Positions 7,423 through 14,442 of a DNA stretch of 64,000 nt are shown here, in pieces. Position numbers and translations under genes: made by a program. Every line of letters begins with the position of its first letter. The stretch's first letter is position 1. This stretch comes from Microcaldota archaeon (GTDB taxonomy: Archaea > Micrarchaeota > Micrarchaeia > Micrarchaeales > Micrarchaeaceae). Below the pieces are notes generated by a model. It had not been told where the DNA came from. It made no database searches and saw only the letters and a list, made by a program, of their open reading frames with translations. The stretch covers positions 1-64,000 of the forward strand of contig JAKAUP010000004.1 in NCBI GenBank assembly GCA_021817565.1, written 5' to 3'.

Positions 7423-8299
7423 TCGTTTTATGGTAAGTGCTTGCGAGCGCCTCTATCAATCTTTCCGAATCATTTGGCATACCAGAAATCTTGCATTCCA
7501 CACCGATATTACTGCACAGTTTCCGGCAGACCGTGCCTATATCATAGATTGTCTCCAAATTATCTGTTATGAAACCTACTGGTATTATCATTATCTTCTC
7601 TACCCCATTTGATTTTAGGTCATTTATCTGCTTTTCGACATTTGGGCCTATCCAATTACCTTCAATCTCAGCCGCGCTCTGAAAACTTAGCGACCACTTA
7701 TTCCCAAATCTCTTCTGAATCGAATTGGATGTCTGGAGCAGCTGCTTTTTGTATGTACTTAAGTCATCAGCCTCTGTTATCGGGAGGCTGTGCGCCGTAA
7801 ATACCATCACATCAGCATCCTCAATCCCGGCTTCTCTTATCTTCTCATACCATGCGGATATCAGGCCCTCTTCCATGTTCCACGCATCAACTCTTCTTAT
7901 GGTGCCTTTATACCTCAAATTGCTTATCGCTGCATCTACGTGCCTGTAATAGCTTCCTGTGCCTATCTTTGAATAAAAAGGGGCAAGCGGCACGCATATC
8001 AACTCCTCTATCCCATCATTCGCAGCCTGCTTGACCGCCTCTTCTATGTAAGGGCTTGAGTATTTCATTCCATAATATACCTTAATCTTATCCCCTAGCA
8101 CGGCCTTTAATTTTCTTGCCTGAGATTCCGTAATCTCGAGCAGAGGGGATCTACCCCCTATTGCAGCATACCTTTTCTTAAGTTTCTCAACAAGCGTTCT
8201 CTCAAGCTGCTTACCCCCCATTATCCTAGAGTAATAACTTTCAACATCTTCTAATGATTTGGGTGTGCCGTAAGCCATGAGCAGTATGCCTTGCCTCAA
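7406..8299 (-). CDS. hemH: Ferrochelatase, coproporphyrin type
   Basis: 297 residues. Inserts ferrous iron into a porphyrin. The N-terminus LLMAYGTP (6-13) has Tyr10 where the Firmicutes coproporphyrin ferrochelatases (CpfC) have their proximal Tyr. The catalytic His is in FTAHSLP (His170), and the conserved Glu is in the segment FITDNLETIYDIG (Glu249). There is no C-terminal membrane extension, so the enzyme is soluble. Its start overlaps the stop of the HemQ-like gene by 4 bases (ATGA), so the two are translationally coupled, which fits iron insertion into coproporphyrin followed by decarboxylation. Protoporphyrin as substrate cannot be excluded from sequence alone. Confidence 0.92.
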   Translation of the reverse strand: MRQGILLMAYGTPKSLEDVESYYSRIMGGKQLERTLVEKLKKRYAAIGGRSPLLEITESQARKLKAVLGDKIKVYYGMKYSSPYIEEAVKQAANDGIEELICVPLAPFYSKIGTGSYYRHVDAAISNLRYKGTIRRVDAWNMEEGLISAWYEKIREAGIEDADVMVFTAHSLPITEADDLSTYKKQLLQTSNSIQKRFGNKWSLSFQSAAEIEGNWIGPNVEKQINDLKSNGVEKIMIIPVGFITDNLETIYDIGTVCRKLCSNIGVECKISGMPNDSERLIEALASTYHKTIRNDV

Positions 8300-8940
8300 A
8301 AGAAATCACCTGATTCGTATCTTATCCCGAGCAGTATCGGTGCCTCGTTCCTTATCCATCGCCTTGCCTCAGCGCCTCTCAATTCTTCTGTTACCTTAAC
8401 CCATTCCGGTATTCCGGCAAGCTCATATATTACCACAAATTCATTGTCACCAATACCAAAGGATTTCGTTGTGTAAGACACGGCTCCGTTATTGTTCTTG
8501 CTCTCTACAGCAATCCTGATGTGCTGAGCTGTTACCCTTTTCCTCTCTCCCTCATCCAATAAGTACCATTCGCGGTCTTTGCTTATTGGATAAGCCACAA
8601 AGTATATGTTGTCTCTTTGGGTCTCTTTCGTTGTATGGCTATCATAAACCGACATAAAACCATGCGACGCAAGCGCAAACGTTCCAATCATCTCCCCAAC
8701 CATCAACTTTGCCTTAACTAGGCTCTCCGGTTTCACTGCCATAAACCAGAATATCAGGTCAGAATCGGATCTGAGTGAGACGTACAACTCCCCCTTTTCT
8801 GCGTTTGCGTCAATTTTCCAGTCTTTTAGCCGCTTTACAAGCCCTTTGATTATCCTCTTCCTCTCACTCCTGCTCTTTCCCCACCACTCCCTGGAAAACC
8901 TTACAGAAAGAACCTCGGAGAAAAGCTGCTTACTGCCCAA
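8296..8940 (-). CDS. chdC: HemQ/ChdC-like coprohaem decarboxylase (chlorite dismutase fold)
   Basis: 214 residues, length typical of dimeric-ferredoxin-fold HemQ proteins. Residues AYPISKDREWYLL (116-128) match the YP-K-WY segment that holds the catalytic Tyr (here Tyr117). His140 in AQHIRIA is the expected proximal haem ligand, and the segment SYTTKSFGIGDNEFVV (155-170) is a family hallmark. HemQ/ChdC converts coprohaem to haem b with peroxide in the coproporphyrin-dependent route; homologues also exist in Thermoplasmata. The gene is first in a two-gene operon with the ferrochelatase (4-base overlap). Chlorite dismutase activity is less likely given this context. Confidence 0.88.
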   Translation of the reverse strand: MGSKQLFSEVLSVRFSREWWGKSRSERKRIIKGLVKRLKDWKIDANAEKGELYVSLRSDSDLIFWFMAVKPESLVKAKLMVGEMIGTFALASHGFMSVYDSHTTKETQRDNIYFVAYPISKDREWYLLDEGERKRVTAQHIRIAVESKNNNGAVSYTTKSFGIGDNEFVVIYELAGIPEWVKVTEELRGAEARRWIRNEAPILLGIRYESGDFF

Positions 8941-9001
8941 AATAACACCAATACAATTTTGCTACATCATATTTTTATACAAATGCACATCAAACTTTAT
9001 C

Positions 9002-9256
9002 ATGGATTATCAACTTTTAATAGGCATAATCGCAAGCATACTGGTAACTATAGCATACTTTCCAGAGGTTATACACGTAGTACGTACCAGAAGCACGCGC
9101 GACCTATCTTTATACTGGCTTATAACCCTCATCTTAGGCCTTGGATTATATTCAGTTTATGGGTTTTGGATAAACTCCCTACCTGTCATAATATCAAGCA
9201 ACGTCTCTCTTATATTGGTGCTGATAATCGCAGCATACAAGCTCAAGTACAAATGA
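9002..9256 (+). CDS. SemiSWEET/PQ-loop transporter half
   Basis: 84 residues with three membrane helices (about 4-22, 36-54 and 58-79), the single triple-helix bundle of SemiSWEET sugar transporters, which act as dimers. The first helix ends AYFPEVIHVVRTRSTRDLS, which matches the PQ-loop pattern with Glu in place of Gln. A TATA-like ATTTTTATAC centred near 8976 is 26 bases before the ATG at 9002, so a leaderless mRNA beginning here is likely; open sequence further upstream overlaps the chdC promoter and start and is not needed. Substrate unknown; sugars are usual for the family. Confidence 0.85.
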   Translation: MDYQLLIGIIASILVTIAYFPEVIHVVRTRSTRDLSLYWLITLILGLGLYSVYGFWINSLPVIISSNVSLILVLIIAAYKLKYK

Positions 9257-9288
9257 AGCATATAATTTCAAAAACATCTAACAGTCAA

Positions 9289-9729
9289 CTATCCGCTTGA
9301 ATTTATTGCCTTTATGGCGTTGTTCGCGCCTGACGCTGCTCCAGATATCCTTGAAGTTGCATTAGATATCACCGAAACCGTATTTCCTGCACTAGCAAAG
9401 AAATTGTATATGTCCTCAAGGAACGCAAGCGCGTCGTGTATCGAAAATGTTCCGGTTTTGAAGAAGTAATATGCGCTGGATAATATTATGGCTATTATAA
9501 TCAACAATAATACCAAGCTTATTATTGCCTTTGTGAACTTTATCGCCATTATTATTATGATTACAATCAGTACTATCCCGACAATGGCCCTATACTCAAC
9601 CGGTATCGTTGTGGTTGAGTTGTAAACTGACGAATTTGTGATTCCAGATGCGTTTACTGGAGATGCGAACGAAAGAACCAATAGCAGGGATAACACGAAA
9701 GCCGCAAATACGTATGGTAACTTTTTCAT
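9289..9729 (-). CDS. Small membrane protein with signal peptide
   Basis: 146 residues: a signal peptide (about 1-27, ending VNASG), a Ser/Thr-rich exposed segment with Asn-glycosylation sequons (NSSVYNSTT), then two closely spaced hydrophobic segments (about 47-67 and 69-91) and an Ala/Ser/Gly-rich C-terminal tail. No family recognised. The membrane segments are unusually rich in Ile and Val. It could be a small surface or pilin-like protein, but no class III prepilin motif is obvious. It stands alone between the SemiSWEET and flavin reductase genes. Confidence 0.65.
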   Translation of the reverse strand: MKKLPYVFAAFVLSLLLVLSFASPVNASGITNSSVYNSTTTIPVEYRAIVGIVLIVIIIIMAIKFTKAIISLVLLLIIIAIILSSAYYFFKTGTFSIHDALAFLEDIYNFFASAGNTVSVISNATSRISGAASGANNAIKAINSSG

Positions 9730-9784
9730 CTTATCATTTATAGATATAAGTTGAGGTTAAAATACCTTTCTGTTCTGCACCCAT

Positions 9785-10357
9785 CTAACCCTTCGAAATT
9801 CTTGCTGTCCACTTTGCCAAGCTCTCCATAAAATCCTTCAGCGCATTTACGGTGTGCTCTTCTGTAAAAACTCCATCACTTATTTTTTTGCTGGATTCAG
9901 TAACAAAAAGCATAGGCCTTTCTAATGGGTGCATGTTCAAGAAAGAGAATATTGTGCGCATATGGTACTGCGCCACTGCAGTTCCCACAAAACTCCCACC
10001 AGTCGCGCCCAATAGGCCTACAGGCTTGTCATCAAATGAATTATCCCCGTATGGCCTTGAAGCCCAGTCTATCGCATTTTTCAGCACTCCTGGTATAGAC
10101 CTATTGTACTCTGGCGTGGATATCAGAATGGCATCCGCCTCTCTTACCTTTCTCTTAAACTCAGAAACCGCTTTTGGAGGGTTGCCTTCATCATCTTGAT
10201 TATAAATCGGGATGCCGTTTAGATCAAATATCTCAACCTCCATGTTCTCCGGTGCCACCATCTTCGCCGTCTTTATCAAAGCCCTATTAAACGATTCAGT
10301 CCTAAGGCTGCCTGCAAAAGCTAAAACCCTTATTTTATCCATACGATCACGCAACAA
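9785..10357 (-). CDS. NADPH-dependent FMN reductase family protein
   Basis: 190 residues, flavodoxin-like fold. FAGSLRTESFNRAL (about 14-27) is the FMN-phosphate loop, and STPEYNRSIPGVLKNAIDW (about 80-98) is the second family signature, followed by GATGGSFVG. Members reduce quinones, azo dyes, chromate or free FMN with NAD(P)H, and act as homodimers or tetramers in the cytoplasm. An in-frame Met at residue 6 (MDKIRVLAFAGS) gives the more usual N-terminus and may be the real start at 10342. It has no co-directional close partner. Given the quinone cluster elsewhere in the window, quinone reduction is a reasonable guess only. Confidence 0.9.
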   Translation of the reverse strand: MLRDRMDKIRVLAFAGSLRTESFNRALIKTAKMVAPENMEVEIFDLNGIPIYNQDDEGNPPKAVSEFKRKVREADAILISTPEYNRSIPGVLKNAIDWASRPYGDNSFDDKPVGLLGATGGSFVGTAVAQYHMRTIFSFLNMHPLERPMLFVTESSKKISDGVFTEEHTVNALKDFMESLAKWTARISKG

Positions 10358-10425
10358 ATAGCCTACTCAACTATCACAACAAACTATTTTAATGCTACAA
10401 CGTAGAATTTTGATTTCTCTACAAA

Positions 10426-11166
10426 CTATGTCTTCTTCCTTAGGTATGCCCCAAGCGAACCAACCTTAAGACCATCCTCCTTTATCGTGCGCATCAGCAT
10501 CTTGAATTCTTTATACATGCCAGGATCCCAATGCATCAGTATTATCTCCCCTCCATGAAGTTTCTTCCCGTCATATGTCTCTAGCCTGAATGGTTCGTTA
10601 ATGTACCCATACCTATTTATCGGAACTTCGGCTGACCACATAACAAGATATCTCATGCCAGACTTAGCAGCATCGTCTAGCACATACTTATTGTAAGAAC
10701 CGTACGGCGGACGCAGCATATAAGGGCTGCTGCCTGTCACATCCTTTATCATATGCTTGTCGGTTTTTATCTGGTAAACTGCCTCCCTGTTACTTATCCT
10801 TGTCAAAAATGGGTGGTCAACTGTATGGTCCTGTATGCTTCCATATTTTGCGTACTCTTTCCAGAACTCTTTGTGTTCTCTGAGCGCATACCCTATAAGA
10901 AATGTTGTTGTAGGTATCCGCTCATCCTTTATAAGCTGAAGCACCTTATTGTTTGGAAACCAGCCGTCGTCTATAGTTATAAAAACATCGTTTTTGGATC
11001 TGATCAAAGAGACTACATCTATCTTTTTATGCTCAGTGCGCATTGCCGCATTCCCACCATGCAATGCGGTTGACTGTATGGCAACAGCCATACCGAAAGC
11101 AAGGGCAGCTGCGCTCTTCTTTATTTTGCTGTGTTCTCTTTCTGTTCCATCCACACCCATATGCAT
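10426..11166 (-). CDS. Exported polysaccharide deacetylase (NodB domain)
   Basis: 246 residues. A basic N-terminus and an Ala-rich hydrophobic segment (about 18-40) export or anchor it; the rest is a NodB/CE4 domain. Motif 1 is TIDDG (about 69-73), motif 2 is HTVDHP (about 118-123), motif 3 is RPPYG (about 152-156), and the late motif is ILMHW. These give the metal-binding Asp-His-His triad and catalytic residues, so it should be an active metal-dependent deacetylase of N-acetylated sugar polymers or glycans outside the cell. Its substrate in an archaeon without peptidoglycan is unknown; surface glycans or host polymers are possible. Confidence 0.9.
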   Translation of the reverse strand: MHMGVDGTEREHSKIKKSAAALAFGMAVAIQSTALHGGNAAMRTEHKKIDVVSLIRSKNDVFITIDDGWFPNNKVLQLIKDERIPTTTFLIGYALREHKEFWKEYAKYGSIQDHTVDHPFLTRISNREAVYQIKTDKHMIKDVTGSSPYMLRPPYGSYNKYVLDDAAKSGMRYLVMWSAEVPINRYGYINEPFRLETYDGKKLHGGEIILMHWDPGMYKEFKMLMRTIKEDGLKVGSLGAYLRKKT

Positions 11167-11197
11167 TAATTACCTGTACTGCTTTAAAATGGTTTCT

Positions 11198-11824
11198 TCA
11201 GACAAAGCCAAGCCACAATAAAAGTATCCCTATAAACTCCGAGTAATATAGGAATGCAGGGAACTGGACAATATAAAGCGTTCCTGCGACGCTTACGATT
11301 ATGACCCCTGCTATTATGGATAGCATCTTGTACGACCGCTTCTTTATGTAGCTCAATGCGGCAACCACTACAATTATAATCGCGGCAGGGAAAGTGGCCA
11401 TCGTAGAGGTTATAACAACCCATAACGGCAGAATACCATACACAACCCTGTTTACCAATATGTTACCTATGTTGTTGTATAAAAGCGAGATAAGAACCGC
11501 CGCAGTTATAAGTGCTACATACCCGAAATACGCCTTAAAAATCGACTTCCTTTTTACAAGCGTTAGCGAACCTATGGCGAGCGCCTCTACTATTAGGACC
11601 ACATCAACCAGGTAAAGATCCCCTAACACAAGGTTGTATACACCAAAGGCAAACAAGATCTCCAAAAGTACGCCAATTGCAAATAGCCACAGACCAGCAG
11701 ACCAGAATAGGAACTGAACTGCCCCGGATTTTCTGTATTTGTTGGTAAGCATAATTGCCAACGCCATAGTCAGAAAAAATATGAGCGCAACTGACACTTG
11801 TAAAAAAGTAATGCCCCCAGCCAT
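11198..11824 (-). CDS. Seven-helix membrane protein, unknown
   Basis: 208 residues with seven predicted membrane helices (about 5-24, 35-58, 68-90, 97-118, 128-156, 167-186 and 188-207) and short polar loops; almost no soluble part. I see no Schiff-base Lys context or other rhodopsin signature in the last helix, so it is not a rhodopsin by inspection. It is followed at a 31-base distance by the deacetylase gene in the same direction and preceded by the small membrane protein at 11856, suggesting a surface-related operon. Function not assignable. Confidence 0.75.
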   Translation of the reverse strand: MAGGITFLQVSVALIFFLTMALAIMLTNKYRKSGAVQFLFWSAGLWLFAIGVLLEILFAFGVYNLVLGDLYLVDVVLIVEALAIGSLTLVKRKSIFKAYFGYVALITAAVLISLLYNNIGNILVNRVVYGILPLWVVITSTMATFPAAIIIVVVAALSYIKKRSYKMLSIIAGVIIVSVAGTLYIVQFPAFLYYSEFIGILLLWLGFV

Positions 11825-11855
11825 GATAAAATCTACACAAACTAATTATTAAATC

Positions 11856-12146
11856 CTACCAAAGGGTTATCAGCAGGTTCTTCTTATTTGACTTTGCCTT
11901 CTTACTTTTTCCTCCCTTCTTTTTCTTAGAACTCTCGTATTTTGTGTGGAAGCTGCCAGCGCCATACAGGAACAACACAGTAACGATTACCGCCAATACT
12001 CCTGCCGCCCCAAAGAACTTTCCTATTATCGCGGCAGGCGTACCTATATAAAACAGGAATGACGTCCTATCCCACCCTAATTTTATTGTATTATAAATCT
12101 CATAAAGCCTGAAATGCTTGCCCATCTGAATCTCTCTCGTGAACAT
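11856..12146 (-). CDS. Small membrane protein with basic tail
   Basis: 96 residues with one long or two short hydrophobic segments (about 33-66) and a very basic C-terminus (KKKKGGKSKKAKSNKKN, about 75-91), which probably stays in the cytoplasm by the positive-inside rule. No family recognised. The ATG at 12146 follows directly on an in-frame TAA that ends an 11-codon mini-frame with a strong ribosome-binding site, and lies within an 8-bp inverted repeat. No ribosome-binding site precedes its own ATG, so translation may depend on re-initiation. Same direction as the 7-TM gene 31 bases downstream. Confidence 0.65.
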   Translation of the reverse strand: MFTREIQMGKHFRLYEIYNTIKLGWDRTSFLFYIGTPAAIIGKFFGAAGVLAVIVTVLFLYGAGSFHTKYESSKKKKGGKSKKAKSNKKNLLITLW

Positions 12147-12166
12147 TTACGCTTTTGACGTAAATG
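12144..12166. repeat. Inverted repeat over the start of the 96-residue gene
   Basis: CATTTACG (12144-12151) and CGTAAATG (12159-12166) form a perfect 8-bp inverted repeat around CTTTTGA. On the minus-strand mRNA it would fold the start codon of the gene at 11856-12146 into a hairpin. It could also be a regulator site. Confidence 0.45.
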
Positions 12167-12182
12167 AAGGTCGCATTTTCAT
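12147..12182 (-). other. Possible 11-codon leader peptide frame
   Basis: ATG AAA ATG ... GCG TAA on the minus strand encodes MKMRPSFTSKA and stops directly before, and in frame with, the ATG of the gene at 12146. GGGAGGT lies 8 bases upstream of its first ATG, the best ribosome-binding site in this neighbourhood. It could be a leader peptide that controls the next gene by coupled translation, or a chance frame. Confidence 0.35.
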
Positions 12183-12245
12183 ATGCTATACCTCCCTTTT
12201 AATACTTCTGTTTAATTATCTAAATGCGGAATAAACGGTGGGCTA

Positions 12246-13577
12246 ATGAGTAGAAGAGGGATAAGCGTTCCGGCAGCGACCGCGGTTGGCCTTGGCGCCA
12301 TAATAGGGGCTGGCATATTCATATTAAGCGGAACTGCTATATCTATAGCAGGCGCAGATTCCCTTCTTGCTTTTATAATCGTTGGATTTCTTGCCCTATC
12401 GATAGCCCTGCAACTTGGCGAACTTGGGTCCATAATGCCAAAGGAAACAGGCGCCTCCTATTCATTCGTCTACGAAGCGTTTGGAAGCGAACTAGGCTTC
12501 ATAACGGGCATACTCCTGTATTTTAGCTTCTCTACCGCTATCTCTGCTGTTGCCCTAGGATTGGGCTCGTATGCCGCGTCGCTGCTCGGAGTAAGCGCAC
12601 AACATGCTTCAGCATACGCGCTTATAATAGCCACAGGTGGCATCGTAGCTTTGGCCATAGTGAATCTTGACGGAATAAAAAAGGCCGCACGCTTCGATTT
12701 TGGCCTGGTTCTGGTAAAACTCGGCATACTGAGCATATTCATAGTCTCCGTACTGCTTATCGTACTTTTGAAGTCGCATATTCCCGTATCAAATTTCTCA
12801 ATATCAGCAAAGCAGGCAGGCCTAAGCGGCATATTCGCCGCCAGCATAGCGATATTCTTCGCGTATTCCGGGTTTTCAGCAATATCAACATTTACGTCAA
12901 AGGTTGAGGGAGGGGCAAGATCCGCGGCAAAGGCGATAGTGCTCTCAGTTTTGGTAAGTATCGTTTTTTACGTGCTTGTCGTCTTGGTCATGATTATGGC
13001 CGCACCAGCATCCTCATACACCATATCAGCCGACCCCCTCAGCTTTGCGCTGAGCTACATACATGCCCCAAAAGCGCTCGGCGTGATTGTTGATATAGGC
13101 GCAATCATAGCAACAGCATCAGCTACGCTTGCAATGATACTTATCTCCTCTAGGCTTGTAAGGCAGATAAGCAAGGACGGCCTTCTCCCATCAAAGCTTT
13201 CCAATTACAGCAGAAAAAGGGACACCGCGCCCGTTGGCATCCTCCTCTCATCAGGCGTAGGCATAGTCATGCTCTTTTCAGGCAATATATACATAATAGC
13301 CGCGATAAGCAACTTCGGACTTCTTTTCTCATACATACTCACGACTCTTGCGCTGGTTCACTTCCGCAGAAGAGGAAAGACCGGCAGCTTCAAATCCCCA
13401 ATGTACCCATACCTCCAGATCATTACCATCGTGCTGCTGCTCATGTTTATGCTAGGGATGCCTAAGGAGGTGCTTGAGATAGGTATAATATCGATACTCC
13501 TGCTTATCATCGCCTATTATACGCTTAACGAATTCGAATCGCAAAAACTCCCAAAAACCAGGCTGTTCAAGCCTTAG
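12246..13577 (+). CDS. APC-family amino acid permease
   Basis: 443 residues, about 12 membrane helices, the usual size for amino acid-polyamine-organocation transporters. The first helix carries GLGAIIGAGIFILSG (about 16-30), the unwound substrate-binding segment of the family. ETGASYSFVYEAFG (about 67-80) and the helix-6 region FFAYSGFSAISTFTSKVEGG (about 203-222) also match. Likely a proton-coupled importer or exchanger of amino acids or amines in the cytoplasmic membrane. GGTG lies 7 bases before the ATG at 12246. It converges on the ureohydrolase gene with an 11-base overlap; together they would fit arginine or agmatine use, but the substrate is not shown by sequence. Confidence 0.92.
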   Translation: MSRRGISVPAATAVGLGAIIGAGIFILSGTAISIAGADSLLAFIIVGFLALSIALQLGELGSIMPKETGASYSFVYEAFGSELGFITGILLYFSFSTAISAVALGLGSYAASLLGVSAQHASAYALIIATGGIVALAIVNLDGIKKAARFDFGLVLVKLGILSIFIVSVLLIVLLKSHIPVSNFSISAKQAGLSGIFAASIAIFFAYSGFSAISTFTSKVEGGARSAAKAIVLSVLVSIVFYVLVVLVMIMAAPASSYTISADPLSFALSYIHAPKALGVIVDIGAIIATASATLAMILISSRLVRQISKDGLLPSKLSNYSRKRDTAPVGILLSSGVGIVMLFSGNIYIIAAISNFGLLFSYILTTLALVHFRRRGKTGSFKSPMYPYLQIITIVLLLMFMLGMPKEVLEIGIISILLLIIAYYTLNEFESQKLPKTRLFKP

Positions 13578-14442
13578 CATTCGAATTTGATATTGAGTTT
13601 ATTGCATGCAGCAGAACCCTATATGCAAGGTACATTGTTATTCCGTCTCTATCGTATTTCGGCACTACCTCTGTAACATCAACCCCAAACGTCTTGCGCG
13701 AAGCGATTGACTCTATCAAGTAAATCAGCTGTGATGAGGAGATGCCTCCAGGCTCCGGTTCTGTGACTCCGGGCGCATATGCGGGGTCAACCACATCCAT
13801 ATCTATAGATATGTAGAATTTCTTGGTCATTATCTTCCTCATCTGCGCGGCAACACGATTAATCCCGTTCTTCTCTATGTCCTGTGGCGTTATGGTCCTT
13901 ATTCCAAGAGCCTCTATGTTCTCTATCTCCTCTTCTTCCGGAGTTCTTACCCCAATCAGGATACTTGATGAGGGATCAAACCCATCAAGCTTCGATACGT
14001 CATGCATTACAGAACCGAAGTATCTCCCCCTAGAACTTATAAAATCAGGGTGAGCATCAAAATAAACAATCCCCCATTTCCCTTCAGGCCTTGTCGCCTC
14101 AAGTATGTCGGCAGTAATCGAATGGTCTCCCCCGATCCCGACAATGACCTTCCCCTCCTTGGCGAAACGATTTAGCTTCTTTAGTCCCTTCCTCCTAAAA
14201 TTACCTGCGTCATGCACCTTTGCCGAGAACCTGCTCATCCCAGGCTCAAAAATGGACGCGCCATTTTTCAATACCACTCCTCCAATCTCGTTTGAATTGA
14301 CTGTTAAGCGTATCCCATCTGGCGCATCTCTGCTTCCCTTTCTGTAAGCGCTTCCAGAATCGTCCGGGACCCCAAAGACGACAAAATCCGACTCATTATA
14401 ACTGCCATTCCAAAATAAAAAAGCGCTTCGCTTTTGTTTCAT
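13567..14442 (-). CDS. Ureohydrolase (agmatinase/arginase family)
   Basis: 291 residues. The binuclear manganese site is complete: GGDHS (about 104-108), DAHPD (about 129-133) and SIDMDVVDP (about 210-218). Such enzymes hydrolyse arginine, agmatine or related guanidino compounds to urea and an amine. The C-terminal GVDVTEVVPKYD is also typical. A second, only distantly similar ureohydrolase lies at 21249-22121, so the two probably have different substrates. The start overlaps the end of the upstream propeller gene by 4 bases (ATGA). Arginase, agmatinase and formimidoglutamase cannot be told apart by eye. Confidence 0.9.
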   Translation of the reverse strand: MKQKRSAFLFWNGSYNESDFVVFGVPDDSGSAYRKGSRDAPDGIRLTVNSNEIGGVVLKNGASIFEPGMSRFSAKVHDAGNFRRKGLKKLNRFAKEGKVIVGIGGDHSITADILEATRPEGKWGIVYFDAHPDFISSRGRYFGSVMHDVSKLDGFDPSSSILIGVRTPEEEEIENIEALGIRTITPQDIEKNGINRVAAQMRKIMTKKFYISIDMDVVDPAYAPGVTEPEPGGISSSQLIYLIESIASRKTFGVDVTEVVPKYDRDGITMYLAYRVLLHAINSISNSNAKA

